A DNA stretch of 64,000 bases from Micromonospora peucetia. GTDB lineage: Bacteria; Actinomycetota; Actinomycetes; Mycobacteriales; Micromonosporaceae. Positions 25,916 to 34,343 of the stretch are shown here, piece by piece (position 1 is the stretch's first letter; each line of letters starts with the position of its first letter). The translations under genes were made by a program, and so were the position numbers. Under the pieces are notes generated by a model. It was not told the origin of the DNA. It made no database searches and saw nothing but the letters and a program-made list of their open reading frames with translations. The stretch is taken from the NCBI RefSeq assembly GCF_900091625.1, contig NZ_FMIC01000002.1, forward strand, positions 434,001-498,000, read 5' to 3'.

Positions 25916-26480
25916 GGGCGGGGTCGACGCCGTCGAGCGGCAGCAGTCGCACGGGGCCAAGGCCGAGCAGGGCCAGCGGATCCAGGTAGTCAGCGCCACG
26001 CCGCAGCCCCCAGTGCAGGCAGGCGGGAGCGGGGCAGCCCGGGTGACCCGTCAGCAGGGCGCCCAACGGCGCCCCGGCGGTCAGCCGGTCGCCGGGGCGG
26101 ACCGCAGGCGTCACCGGCTCGTGGGTGGTCCGCAGACCGTCGGCGTGCCCGACCGTGACGACGGGGCGGCCGGCGACCATGCCGGCGAAGAGCACCGTGC
26201 CGGCACCGGCGGCCCGCACGGTCGCGCCCGGCGGGGCGGCCAGGTCGACGCCCCGGTGTCCGGGCAGCCACGGCCGTGGCGGTGGATCGAACCGGCGTAC
26301 CGGCAGCGGAACGCCGTCGAGCGGCCACCGGAACCGCGCCACCCCGGGCGGCGCCGCCGAGACGAGCGGTGGCGCCGAGACGAGCGGTGGCGCCGAGACC
26401 GGCCGGGCGGCGGGCGCGGCGGGCCCGAGGGACAGCAGGGCGGCGCAGAGCACGACGGCGGTACGGGCGGCAGGTCGCAT
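25803..26480 (-). CDS. M23 family metallopeptidase (secreted)
   Basis: 225 residues. A signal peptide (RTAVVLCAALLSLGPAAPAA) is followed by a short repeat SAPPLVSAPPLVSA and a lysostaphin-type domain: PGHRGVDLAAPPG (zinc His and Asp) and PACLHWGLRRGADYLDPLALL. The first His of the usual H-x-H pair is Cys here (C-L-H), a variant I recall in actinobacterial homologues. Peptidoglycan cleavage is likely but less certain because of that change. The last 35 or so residues, antisense to the aminotransferase end, do not look like the family and may be run-through. The same gene lies near rpsB in mycobacteria. Confidence 0.8.
   Translation of the reverse strand: MRPAARTAVVLCAALLSLGPAAPAARPVSAPPLVSAPPLVSAAPPGVARFRWPLDGVPLPVRRFDPPPRPWLPGHRGVDLAAPPGATVRAAGAGTVLFAGMVAGRPVVTVGHADGLRTTHEPVTPAVRPGDRLTAGAPLGALLTGHPGCPAPACLHWGLRRGADYLDPLALLGLGPVRLLPLDGVDPALNAGRAAGEAAPRAARTRPGCCRPGRRAAASPVRSRP
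26356..26399. repeat. 18-bp tandem repeat in the M23 gene
   Basis: GCCGAGACGAGCGGTGGC occurs at 26356-26373 and 26374-26391, with a partial third copy. It encodes the repeated SAPPLV after the signal peptide. Confidence 0.85.
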
Positions 26481-26626
26481 GGGCGCAGCCTGCTCGGCGC
26501 CCACCCGCCCCGCCACCCCCGGCACCCCTCGCCTGTGGACGACGGTCGTTCTGTGGACAGGCCCCGCAGAGCCGGACGATCTGCTAGGCGCGCCCACAGC
26601 GGATGACGCGTCGACGCGGTGGCGTC

Positions 26627-26640
26627 TACGCTGCCACAGG
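26627..26640 (+). promoter_or_regulatory. -10 box for leaderless methyltransferase mRNA
   Basis: TACGCT at 26627-26632 is seven bases before GTG 26640, which also favours this start over GTG 26619. There is no ribosome-binding site. Confidence 0.45.
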
Positions 26641-27269
26641 TGACGCGGGACTGGTACGCCTGGCACGGGGACTACGACGAGGCGGATTCGGCGCTGTCCC
26701 GCCGGCTCGCGGAGGTGCGGCTGCGGGTGCGGGAGGCACTTGATGCGGCCCCACCCGGTCCGTTGCGGGCGATCAGCCTCTGCGCCGGCCAGGGACGCGA
26801 CCTGATTCCCGAACTGGCGGCGCACCCCCGCCGCGACGACGTGACGGCCCGGCTGGTGGAGCGGGATCCGCGCAACGCGGCGGTGGCCCGGTCGGCCGCC
26901 CGCGCGGCGGGCCTGTCCGCCGTGGAGGTGGTGACCGGCGACGCGGCGCGCACCGACGCGTACGCCGATCTGGTCCCGGCCGACCTGGTGCTGGTCTGTG
27001 GGGTGTTCGGCAACATCAGCGAGTCGGACGTACGCGCCACGGTGCGGCACTGCGCGGCGCTCTGCGCGACCGGGGGGACCGTGCTCTGGACCCGGCACCG
27101 GCGCGAACCCGACCTCGTGCCGGCCATCCGTGGCTGGTTCATGGAAGAGGGCTTCGCGTCGGGTACGGTCAGCAGCCCGGCGGACGGCGTGGGCGTGGGG
27201 GCACACCGCTTCCTGGGGGTGCCCCGCCCCCTGCCGTCCGGGGTGACGATGTTCGCGTTCGTCGACTGA
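26640..27269 (+). CDS. SAM-dependent methyltransferase, class I
   Basis: 209 residues. It begins TRDWYAWHGDYDEADSALSRRL and has the SAM-binding motif AISLCAGQGRDLIPEL, an acidic residue at the end of strand 2 (ARLVERDPRN) and VTGDAARTDAY, then LVLVCGVFGNIS. These fit a Rossmann methyltransferase. I cannot name the substrate. GTG 26640 is chosen over GTG 26619 because TACGCT lies seven bases before it. It is divergent from the M23 gene. Confidence 0.8.
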   Translation: MTRDWYAWHGDYDEADSALSRRLAEVRLRVREALDAAPPGPLRAISLCAGQGRDLIPELAAHPRRDDVTARLVERDPRNAAVARSAARAAGLSAVEVVTGDAARTDAYADLVPADLVLVCGVFGNISESDVRATVRHCAALCATGGTVLWTRHRREPDLVPAIRGWFMEEGFASGTVSSPADGVGVGAHRFLGVPRPLPSGVTMFAFVD

Positions 27270-27410
27270 CGTCGGCGCGCGGCAGGTCGAGGTGCCGGGC
27301 GAGCTCCGTGCACGCTGGACGGTCGCACCTGGACGAGCCGGCCCTCGGTGGGGCGCCGACGGAGCAGTACGCCCGGCGACGACACCACCGGGCCGGAGAC
27401 CAGCGGTGGA

Positions 27411-27734
27411 TCAGCCGCCGAAGCCGGAGTCGGCGGGCAGCGAGATGTCGGGCTTTTCCAGCTCCTCGACGTTGACGTCCTTGAAGGTCATCACCCGGAC
27501 GTTCTTCACGAACCGGGCCGGGCGGTACATGTCCCACACCCAGGCGTCGTGCATCTCGACCTCGAAGTAGACCTCACCGTCGGAGTTGCGCACGTGCATG
27601 TCGACCTGGTTGGCCAGGTAGAAGCGACGCTCCGTCTCCACCACGTAGGAGAACTGGCGGACAATGTCGCGGTACTCCCGGTAGAGCTGCAGCTCCATCT
27701 CGGTCTCGTACTTCTCGAGGTCTTCCGCGCTCAT
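27411..27734 (-). CDS. DUF2469 family protein
   Basis: 107 residues, MSAEDLEKYETEMELQLYRE to the end, a strongly conserved actinobacterial protein almost always encoded directly after rnhB. It contains VVETERRFYLANQVDMHVR and EMHDAWVWDMYRPARFV. The function is unknown. Its ATG overlaps the rnhB stop (ATGA), so the two are translationally coupled. Confidence 0.95.
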   Translation of the reverse strand: MSAEDLEKYETEMELQLYREYRDIVRQFSYVVETERRFYLANQVDMHVRNSDGEVYFEVEMHDAWVWDMYRPARFVKNVRVMTFKDVNVEELEKPDISLPADSGFGG

Positions 27735-28543
27735 CGCACTCCGCCTTCCATGACCACATCTTCCCTCACCGACGCCGGAGGCTGAGGCTGCTCGCCCAAC
27801 GCCACGCCGACGGTACCCCCTGGCGGACAGGAGCGCTCCATCGGCTCGTCCAGCCTCGCCATCGCCGGCCGACGGGCCCGGGGCGGGGCGCCGTCGCGAC
27901 CGGACACCGTCGCCACGTTGACGTACGAGAACCGGTGCTCCCGGCACGGCCCCCGCTCCCGCAGCGCCGCGGTGTGTTCCGCCGTGATGTAACCCTTGTG
28001 CTCGGCGAACCCGTAGCCCGGGAACGCCCCGTCTAGCTCGACCATGATCCGGTCCCGGGTGACCTTGGCGAGCACACTCGCCGCCGCGACGCAGGCGGCC
28101 ACCCGGTCGCCCTTCCACACCGCCAGCCCCGGCACGTCGAGGCCGTCCACCCCGAAGCCATCGGTCAGCACGTAGTCGGGGCGGGTCGTCAGCGACGCCA
28201 GCGCGCGGCGCATCGCGGCCAGGTTGGACACGTGCAGGCCCCGCTCGTCGACCTCCTCGGCTCCGATGACCACCACGGCGTACGCCAGCGCGCGGGCCAC
28301 GACCTCGTCGTGGATCCGCTCCCGGCTGGCGGGGGTGAGCAGCTTGGAGTCGTTGAGCCCGTCGATCTCGCCCCGGCGCCCCTCGGGGAGGATCGCGGCG
28401 GCGGCGACCAGCGGCCCGGCGCAGGCGCCTCGACCCGCCTCGTCGGCCCCGGCGACGTGCCGGAAGCCGCGCCGCTGCAACGCGCGCTCCAGCGCGTAGA
28501 GCCCGCCCTCGCGGCGCACCACGGTGCGCGGTGGCGTCAGCAC
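27731..28543 (-). CDS. rnhB: Ribonuclease HII
   Basis: 270 residues. It cleaves RNA in RNA-DNA hybrids and removes single ribonucleotides. The active site is visible: AGADEAGRG (D34, E35), VLTDGFGVDGL and KGDRVAACVAAASVLAKVTRD. The family usually has GPLAGPVVAA; here it reads GACAGPLVAA, a minor change. A Pro/Arg-rich tail of about 50 residues follows the core. GTG 28543 overlaps the nudix stop by seven bases. Confidence 0.95.
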   Translation of the reverse strand: MLTPPRTVVRREGGLYALERALQRRGFRHVAGADEAGRGACAGPLVAAAAILPEGRRGEIDGLNDSKLLTPASRERIHDEVVARALAYAVVVIGAEEVDERGLHVSNLAAMRRALASLTTRPDYVLTDGFGVDGLDVPGLAVWKGDRVAACVAAASVLAKVTRDRIMVELDGAFPGYGFAEHKGYITAEHTAALRERGPCREHRFSYVNVATVSGRDGAPPRARRPAMARLDEPMERSCPPGGTVGVALGEQPQPPASVREDVVMEGGVR

Positions 28544-29031
28544 GGCGCGCCCTCCCCGGCCGTCGGGGCCACCGTGGTGGCCAGCGCCCGGGCCAGCACC
28601 GCCGGCAGGTCCGGCGGGTAGTAGCGTTCGCCGCTGGCGACCAGTTCGTCCGGCGGCCACCACCGGTGCCCGTCGACGCTGGACCGCTCGATCTCGCTGA
28701 AGCCGGCGGTGTCGACCTCGTGACCGGCCACCCGCACCAGGAAGAACTCCTGCTCCTGCCGGTACCACACGCCGTCGAAGGGGAACTCCGTCACGTCGCG
28801 GTGGACGGGCGCGCCGAACGCCGACATGGGCAGCCGCAGCCCGGTCTCCTCGGCCAGCTCCCGCGCGGCGCACTCGGGGTAGGTCTCCCCCGGGTCCAGG
28901 CCGCCACCGGGGGTGAACCACCACTGGCCGTGTTCGGGACGGGCCGGGTCGCAACCGTTGAAGAGCAGCACCCGACCCGTCGCGTCGACGAGCAGGACGC
29001 GCGCCGCACGCCGGGGGGTGTAGGTGGTCAC
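28537..29031 (-). CDS. Nudix hydrolase
   Basis: 164 residues. The Nudix box is complete: GGGLDPGETYPECAARELAEETG fits GX5EX7REUXEEXGU (given as pattern). These enzymes hydrolyse nucleoside diphosphates linked to another group; the substrate is not evident. I start at GTG 29031 (TTYTPRRAARVLLVD), since upstream residues are not family-like. It lies between lepB and rnhB and overlaps rnhB. Confidence 0.85.
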   Translation of the reverse strand: MTTYTPRRAARVLLVDATGRVLLFNGCDPARPEHGQWWFTPGGGLDPGETYPECAARELAEETGLRLPMSAFGAPVHRDVTEFPFDGVWYRQEQEFFLVRVAGHEVDTAGFSEIERSSVDGHRWWPPDELVASGERYYPPDLPAVLARALATTVAPTAGEGAPC

Positions 29032-29079
29032 CGCACCAGCCTGCCAGACGCCACCGACAACGCCCACGCCCGGCGACCC

Positions 29080-29700
29080 CTACGGTTCGGGGATGGCCTC
29101 GTACCCCTTCGGGACGCTCAGCCAGGTGGCCCGGCCGACGGGCCAGAAGACGGTGAAGGCCCGTCCGACGACGTCGCCCTCGGGGATGGTGGCGACGGTG
29201 ATGTCCTGACCGGACTGCTGCCAGTGCTCCAGCGAGTCGCCCGACGCCTCGCGGTGGTCGCCCATCACCCAGAGCCGGCCCTTCGGGACGGTGATGTCGA
29301 ACTCCTCGGCGGTCTTGTCCCCCGGGAAGATGTAGGGCTCGTCCAGCGACTTGCCGTTGATCACCAGCCGCTCCTGCGGGTCGCAGCAGACCACGTGGTC
29401 GCCGCCCACGGCGATGACGCGCTTGATGAAGTCCTCGCCCTCGGGGTTGGCGCTCCACTCGATGGGAGCCTTGAAGACGATCACCTCGCCCCGGTGCGGG
29501 GACCGGAAATCGTAGACCAGCTTGTTGACCAGCACCCGATCGTCGATCTGGAGGGTGTTCTCCATCGACGGGGAGGGGATGAAGAAGGTCTGCAGCACGA
29601 AGGCCCGCACCAGCACCGCGACCAGGATCGCCACACCCAGGAGGATGGGCAACTCCTTCCAGAAGGAGCTGCGCGGCTTGTCGGTCTGCTCGTCAATCAC
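29080..29700 (-). CDS. lepB: Signal peptidase I (second of two)
   Basis: 206 residues. One N-terminal membrane helix (ELPILLGVAILVAVLVRAFVL) precedes the catalytic Ser motif FIPSPSMENTL (S45) and Lys motif FIKRVIAVGGD (K93); box E, VMGDHREAS, is intact. It cuts signal peptides on the outer face of the membrane. GTG 29700 overlaps the upstream lepB paralogue stop by four bases. Confidence 0.93.
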   Translation of the reverse strand: MIDEQTDKPRSSFWKELPILLGVAILVAVLVRAFVLQTFFIPSPSMENTLQIDDRVLVNKLVYDFRSPHRGEVIVFKAPIEWSANPEGEDFIKRVIAVGGDHVVCCDPQERLVINGKSLDEPYIFPGDKTAEEFDITVPKGRLWVMGDHREASGDSLEHWQQSGQDITVATIPEGDVVGRAFTVFWPVGRATWLSVPKGYEAIPEP

Positions 29701-30584
29701 GGGGAGAGCCTACGTTGCCCGGCCGGACGCCACCGTCCGGAACGCGCGAGAACGGCGAGCGCGGCAGCGATCGGGACGAACAGCACCACCCCGCCCGTCG
29801 GCGTGGAGCGGACCGGGGGTGGAGCACCGGTGGAGGCGGCCGGCGGATCGGCGACGTCGTCGAAGGTCGCGGGCACCGACAGGGCGCTCCAGCGCGACGA
29901 CGGCCAGACCACCGTGAAGGCCCGGCCCACCACGTTCTCGATCGGCACCGGACCCTGACAGCGGGCGTCCTGGGAGACCATGCGGTGGTCGCCCATGACG
30001 AAGATCTGCCCGGGCGGGACCACGACCTCCTCGAAGCGCCGGGACCGGCACTCGCGGGGGTTGGGCGGGATGTCGAGCGGCGAGTCCCGCAGCACGTACG
30101 ACGACTCGTCGAGCGGTGTTCCGTTGACCACCACCCGCCCCTCGGCGTCGCAGCATTTCACCCGGTCGCCGGGGAGGGCGACGACCCGCTTGATGAAGTC
30201 CTTCTCGCCGGGGCGGCTGACCCCGACCAGGTCGCCGACGGTCCGGCTGAGCCTGCCCGCGAACCCGGGCTCCGGCTCCTCGTCGACCTGCGGGGCCCAC
30301 CGGTCGGTGCCCCGGAAGACGACCACCTCGCCCCGCACCGGGTCGCGCACGTCGTAGACGACCTTGTTGACCAGGACCCGGTCGCCGACGAGGAGGGTGT
30401 CCTCCATCGAGCCGGAGGGGATGAAGAAGGCCTGGAGCAGGAAGGTGCGGATCAGCACCGCGAGGCAGAACGCGACGACCAGCAGCAGCGGCAGCTCCTG
30501 CCAGAGCGGCATCTGACGGCGTGGCCGACGGGCCCGACGGCGCCACGGGTCGACGGCGCCGTCCTCGTCAAGCGTCTGCACCAC
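29697..30584 (-). CDS. lepB: Signal peptidase I (first of two)
   Basis: 295 residues. Arg-rich N-terminus, membrane helix (ELPLLLVVAFCLAVLIRTFL), catalytic Ser in FIPSGSMEDTL (S59) and Lys in FIKRVVALPGD (K132), and VMGDHRMVS. Unlike its neighbour it has a 60-residue tail ending in a second hydrophobic segment (GGVVLFVPIAAALAVLA). Two tandem leader peptidases suggest duplication and division of labour. Confidence 0.93.
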   Translation of the reverse strand: MVQTLDEDGAVDPWRRRARRPRRQMPLWQELPLLLVVAFCLAVLIRTFLLQAFFIPSGSMEDTLLVGDRVLVNKVVYDVRDPVRGEVVVFRGTDRWAPQVDEEPEPGFAGRLSRTVGDLVGVSRPGEKDFIKRVVALPGDRVKCCDAEGRVVVNGTPLDESSYVLRDSPLDIPPNPRECRSRRFEEVVVPPGQIFVMGDHRMVSQDARCQGPVPIENVVGRAFTVVWPSSRWSALSVPATFDDVADPPAASTGAPPPVRSTPTGGVVLFVPIAAALAVLARSGRWRPAGQRRLSP

Positions 30585-30609
30585 GCCACTCTCCGGTCAG
30601 CAGAAATGA

Positions 30610-30653
30610 CACTACCGCCCGGGAACCCTGACAGGGCTCCCCGGGCGGTAGTG
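30610..30653 (-). terminator. Terminator of rplS
   Basis: CACTACCGCCCGGG (30610-30623) pairs perfectly with CCCGGGCGGTAGTG (30640-30653), with an inner CCCTG/CAGGG pair. It is about 115 bp past the rplS stop and before lepB. Confidence 0.85.
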
Positions 30654-30768
30654 GCCGTCGCTCCGCCGTCGTGGCGGGACGTCGCCCGGCTGCGCCCGTA
30701 GCGACCAGGGTAGTGCGGTCCGGTCGGTACGACATACGCGCAGCTCGGGCGGCGTGGCGAGCGTGAGG

Positions 30769-31125
30769 TCAGCTCGGCTGCTTCTCGCGCTTCTCCTTGA
30801 TCTTGGCCTTCTTGCCCCGCAGCTCGCGCAGGTAGTAGAGCTTGGCGCGGCGGACGTCACCGCGGGTCACGATCTCGATCCGGTCGATCGCCGGGCTGTT
30901 GATCGGGTAGGTGCGCTCGACACCGACACCGAAGCTGATCTTGCGAACCGAGAAGGTCTCGCGCAGACCGTCACCCTGGCGGCGGATGACGACGCCCTGG
31001 AAGATCTGGACACGGGACCGGTTACCTTCGACGACCCGGGCGTGCACCTTGACGGTGTCACCGGCACGGAAGTCAGGAAGGTCGGTACGCTTCGACTGGG
31101 CGTCAAGGGCGTCCAGGATGTTCAT
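30769..31125 (-). CDS. rplS: 50S ribosomal protein bL19
   Basis: 118 residues, full length. Begins [19 protein letters not shown], with the core [20 protein letters not shown] and [17 protein letters not shown]. It sits 142 bp after trmD and before the lepB pair, the usual actinobacterial order. Confidence 0.98.
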   Translation of the reverse strand: MNILDALDAQSKRTDLPDFRAGDTVKVHARVVEGNRSRVQIFQGVVIRRQGDGLRETFSVRKISFGVGVERTYPINSPAIDRIEIVTRGDVRRAKLYYLRELRGKKAKIKEKREKQPS

Positions 31126-31267
31126 CGCTGCGTCCTCGTGAGGCTCACGGCGCACCGTCAATCGGTGCGCGGGTGGGTGATTCTGATCCCCGGGTGGCGG
31201 TCGGTGACCCGACCCCGGTCAGGGACCCTCGCAGCCGACCGCGGCGCGGACGGTTGCGGCAACCTCC

Positions 31268-32041
31268 CTACTTTGCCACATCCCCCGGCGGCACCTGAAA
31301 TCCGGCCCGGCCCAAGGCTGCGGCGTCCCGTTTGTCCAGGCGGTCCGGGTCCAGCGCGGCGAGCAGGTCGGGGCGGCGCGTCGCGGTACGGATCAGCGCC
31401 TCGTCCCGCCGCCAGCGGGCGATCCTGCCGTGGTCGCCGGAGCGGAGCACCTCCGGCACCTCCAGCCCGCGCCAGGTCGCCGGCTTCGTGTACATGGGAG
31501 CCTCCAGCAGCCCGTGGGCGTGCGACTCCTCGGCCAGCGAGCCCGCGTTGCCGAGCACCCCGGGCAGCAGCCGGGTGACCGCCTCCAGGATCACCAGCAC
31601 GGCCACCTCCCCGCCGAAGAGGACGTAGTCGCCGAGGGAGACCTCGGTCACCGGCATCCGGGCGGCGGCGTGGTCGAGCACCCGCTGGTCGATGCCCTCG
31701 TACCGGCCGCAGGCGAAGAGCAGGTGCGGCTCGGCGGCCAGCTCGTGCGCCATCGCCTGGGTGAAGGGGGCACCGGTCGGGGCCGGCACCACCAGCCGGG
31801 GCGGGGCCACCTCCGCCGGGGCGAGGGCGTCGAGCGCCTCGCCCCACGGCTCCGGCCGCATCACCATGCCAGGCCCGCCGCCGTAGGGCGTGTCGTCGAC
31901 CGTGCGGTGCACGTCGTGGGTCCAGAACCGCAGATCGTGTACGGCCAGCCGCAGCGTGCCGTTCGCCCGTGCCCTGCCGATCAGTGACAGGTCCAGCGGG
32001 GCGAGGTACTCCGGAAAGATCGACACGATGTCGACGCGCAT
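31268..32041 (-). CDS. trmD: tRNA (guanine37-N1)-methyltransferase
   Basis: 257 residues of the SPOUT knotted fold. It methylates G37 next to the anticodon and prevents +1 frameshifting. Conserved blocks: [37 protein letters not shown] and [11 protein letters not shown]. It follows rimM by 20 bp in the rpsP operon. Confidence 0.97.
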   Translation of the reverse strand: MRVDIVSIFPEYLAPLDLSLIGRARANGTLRLAVHDLRFWTHDVHRTVDDTPYGGGPGMVMRPEPWGEALDALAPAEVAPPRLVVPAPTGAPFTQAMAHELAAEPHLLFACGRYEGIDQRVLDHAAARMPVTEVSLGDYVLFGGEVAVLVILEAVTRLLPGVLGNAGSLAEESHAHGLLEAPMYTKPATWRGLEVPEVLRSGDHGRIARWRRDEALIRTATRRPDLLAALDPDRLDKRDAAALGRAGFQVPPGDVAK

Positions 32042-32061
32042 GCGGGGCTGCTCCAGCGGTT

Positions 32062-32619
32062 CTACAGATCGAGCAGACCGGCCGGCGGGTCGACGACGAC
32101 GCGACCGCCGGCGAGGTCTACCTCGGGGACGATCGCCCGGACGAACGGGATGTACGCGATGCGGCCCTCGGGACGGCGCAGCACCAGCAGGTCCGATGCG
32201 GGGGCGTGGTCGATCCGGGCCACCTCGCCCAGCCGGTCGCCGTCGGGGGTGACCACGGCCAGCCCGACGAGCTGGTGGTCGTGGAACTCCTCCGGATCCT
32301 CCGGCGGGGTGACGTCGGCGCTGTCGACCGCGACCAGCGTGCCGCGCAGCGCCTCGGCGACGTCCCGGTCCGGGATGCCCTCGAACACGACCAGCATCCG
32401 CCCCTGATGCCAGCGGGCGGACTCCACGGTCAGCTCGGCGGGCACCCGGAAGGGCTCGCCTGGCCCGGGCGCGGGCCGCGGCGACGGGGTCGCCCCGGGC
32501 TCGGTGCGCAGCACCGTACCCGGGGCGAACCGCGCTTCGGGTTCGTCGGTCCGCACCTCCACGGTGACCTCACCGCGGAGGCCGTGCGGCTTGCCGATCC
32601 TGCCGACGATGAGCAGCAT
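32062..32619 (-). CDS. rimM: 16S rRNA processing protein RimM
   Basis: 185 residues. RimM binds uS19 and helps mature the 30S head. N-terminal beta-barrel ([16 protein letters not shown]) and C-terminal PRC-barrel part ([36 protein letters not shown]) are present. Its ATG overlaps the KH-protein stop (TGATG). Confidence 0.96.
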   Translation of the reverse strand: MLLIVGRIGKPHGLRGEVTVEVRTDEPEARFAPGTVLRTEPGATPSPRPAPGPGEPFRVPAELTVESARWHQGRMLVVFEGIPDRDVAEALRGTLVAVDSADVTPPEDPEEFHDHQLVGLAVVTPDGDRLGEVARIDHAPASDLLVLRRPEGRIAYIPFVRAIVPEVDLAGGRVVVDPPAGLLDL

Positions 32620-32852
32620 CAGTACGAGTCGACGATGTCGACGCGTACGCCGCGCCCGCCGATGGAGCCGATCACCTGGCGCAGCGCCTTGGCGGTCCGG
32701 CCGGACCGCCCGATCACCGTGCCGAGGTCCTCCGGGTGCACGCGGACTTCCAGCCGCTTGCCCCGACGGGAGTCGACCAGCCGGACGCGTACGTCATCGG
32801 GGTTGTCGACGATGCCCTTGACCAGGTGCTCCAACGCCGGACGTAGTGCCAT
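32619..32852 (-). CDS. KH-domain RNA-binding protein (KhpA-like)
   Basis: 77 residues, one KH domain with the motif VIGRSGRTAKALRQVI. It binds RNA and is found between rpsP and rimM in many Gram-positive genomes. ATG 32852 starts one base after the rpsP stop, so I prefer it to a start five codons upstream. Confidence 0.93.
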   Translation of the reverse strand: MALRPALEHLVKGIVDNPDDVRVRLVDSRRGKRLEVRVHPEDLGTVIGRSGRTAKALRQVIGSIGGRGVRVDIVDSY

Positions 32853-32853
32853 G

Positions 32854-33318
32854 TCAGGCCTGCTCACCGGCGTCGGCAGCGGCCGGGGCCTCGGCCGGAG
32901 CCTCGGTCTTCGGCGTTTCGGCCGGAGCCTCGGCCTTGGCGGCCTTCTTGGCCGGCTTGGCCGGCGCCTCGGCCAGCCCGGCGGCGGCCTTCGCCTCGGC
33001 CTCGTACGCCGCGGTGCGGCTGACCCGCTCCGGGGCGACCTTCAGCGGCGGCGGGGCCGGCAGGCCCTTGAACTTCTGCCAGTCACCGGTCAGCTCCAGC
33101 AGCCGCTGCACCGCCTCGCTCGGCTGGGCGCCGACGGACAGCCAGTACTGGACCCGCTCCGACTTGACCTCGATCACCGAAGGGTCTTCCTTCGGCTGGT
33201 AGACCCCGACGAACTCGATCGCCCGGCCGTCGCGCTTGGTGCGCGAGTCGGCGATGACGATGCGGTACTGCGGGTTGCGGATCTTGCCCATCCGCAGGAG
33301 CCGGATCTTTACGGCCAC
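32854..33318 (-). CDS. rpsP: 30S ribosomal protein bS16
   Basis: 154 residues. The core [20 protein letters not shown] to about residue 85 is standard. About 65 extra residues form an Ala/Pro/Glu/Lys tail ([15 protein letters not shown] and similar). It is the first gene of rpsP-KH-rimM-trmD. Confidence 0.97.
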   Translation of the reverse strand: MAVKIRLLRMGKIRNPQYRIVIADSRTKRDGRAIEFVGVYQPKEDPSVIEVKSERVQYWLSVGAQPSEAVQRLLELTGDWQKFKGLPAPPPLKVAPERVSRTAAYEAEAKAAAGLAEAPAKPAKKAAKAEAPAETPKTEAPAEAPAAADAGEQA

Positions 33319-33473
33319 AGTTGTTTCGCTCCTGTTGCGATCTCACCTGCCCGGTACGGGCGGTGCACGGGTGAGAGCCGACCGGCACGTGGGGTTGGGC
33401 CGGAGACTGCTCGGTGGACTGGCGACGTGCCCGGGTTAGAGGGCGCCGAACACGTGCCGGATACCAGCCAGCC

Positions 33474-33503
33474 ATTCTGCCAGATCAGGACCGGATCTCT
33501 CAC
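33474..33503 (-). promoter_or_regulatory. Likely rpsP operon promoter
   Basis: On the minus strand GTGAGA (complement of 33498-33503) and CAGAAT (complement of 33474-33479) are spaced by 18 bases, four matches each to the consensus boxes. The leader would be about 150 nt. Confidence 0.45.
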
Positions 33504-33596
33504 ACCGGACCGTCCCGGGCCACCTGCGAGGCGGCGGAAGTGACGGAAAGCACACGTCGGAGGCCGGGAACGACCGCCGGATCAGGCCTGCCGGGG

Positions 33597-34244
33597 TCAG
33601 CGCACCGGGGAGCGGTCCCAACCGGGCGGCAACTCGTCGGGGATGCCCCAGTCAGACGGCGGGGTGAAGTCGCACCAGGTGCCGTCGAACGGGAACTCCC
33701 CCGCCTCGGCCAGCGCGATCACCCGCTTCCCCTCGGCCCGCACCGCGTCCGGGTCGGCCACCCAGTAGTGGTCGGGGAAGGCCAGCCGCTCGGTGAACTC
33801 CTCCTCGTCCTTCCACTCCCAGCCGCGGTCCGGACGGACCACCACGTCGAGGTCCTGGTCCACCATGTCGACGCCGGCGAGGGTGCCGTCGTCCCAGCGC
33901 ACGCCGGGCTCCTCCAGGTTGACGTACCAGGCGGTGAAGCGGTCGTACGCGTCGCGGAACCACCACACCGAGTGGGCCGCCCCGGTGGGCAGGAACGTCA
34001 GCAGCGGCGGGCCGTTCCACCGGCCCGGGGCCAGGCGGTACGACGAGGTGATCCACTCCGCGAACGGGACCGCGCGCATGCCCAGCCCGGCCTCGGTGAC
34101 CTCGCCCGCCGTGGGGGCGTCGCGGGCCACCCAGAGCAGCAGGCCCCGATCGTCGTCGCTGACCACCCGCGCGGCACGTGCCCAGCCGATCCGGCCCCGC
34201 CGCACGTTGCGGTGCACGATCAACCGCCCCGGTTCGAATCTCAC
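33597..34244 (-). CDS. DUF402 domain protein
   Basis: 215 residues. The DUF402 core is recognisable from WWFRDAYDRFTAWYVNLEEP through DMVDQDLDVVVRPD, including the acidic residues D-x-D thought to bind metal in FomD-like nucleotide phosphatases. Its biological role here is unknown. The GTG start is at 34244. Confidence 0.8.
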   Translation of the reverse strand: MRFEPGRLIVHRNVRRGRIGWARAARVVSDDDRGLLLWVARDAPTAGEVTEAGLGMRAVPFAEWITSSYRLAPGRWNGPPLLTFLPTGAAHSVWWFRDAYDRFTAWYVNLEEPGVRWDDGTLAGVDMVDQDLDVVVRPDRGWEWKDEEEFTERLAFPDHYWVADPDAVRAEGKRVIALAEAGEFPFDGTWCDFTPPSDWGIPDELPPGWDRSPVR

Positions 34245-34283
34245 GCCCCGACCCTACCGGCGCCCCCGCCCGCGCCCGCCCGG

Positions 34284-34338
34284 GTGCGAGGAGGGGCCCC
34301 TTCCTACACCTCAGGTTTGAAGGTGCCCTTCCTTACGC
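34284..34338. repeat. Palindromic intergenic repeat before proS end
   Basis: GTGCGAGGAGGGGCCCCTTC continues into TACACCTCAGGTTTGAAGGT and GCCCTTCCTTAC. The AGGGGCCCCT palindrome, the CCTCAGG centre and the second AAGG-CCTT part look like an interspersed repeat I remember from Micromonospora/Salinispora intergenic DNA. It sits right at the end of proS and may serve as its terminator. Confidence 0.45.
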
Positions 34339-34343
34339 CACGC

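Noticed and set aside
26528..26565. CTGTGGAC direct repeat, DnaA-box-like
   Set aside because: Two copies only, in an ordinary promoter gap.
34228..34250. tRNA-like TPsiC segment GGTTCGAATC
   Set aside because: It is the antisense of the DUF402 start codons (MRFEPGRL), and no acceptor or anticodon stem is present.
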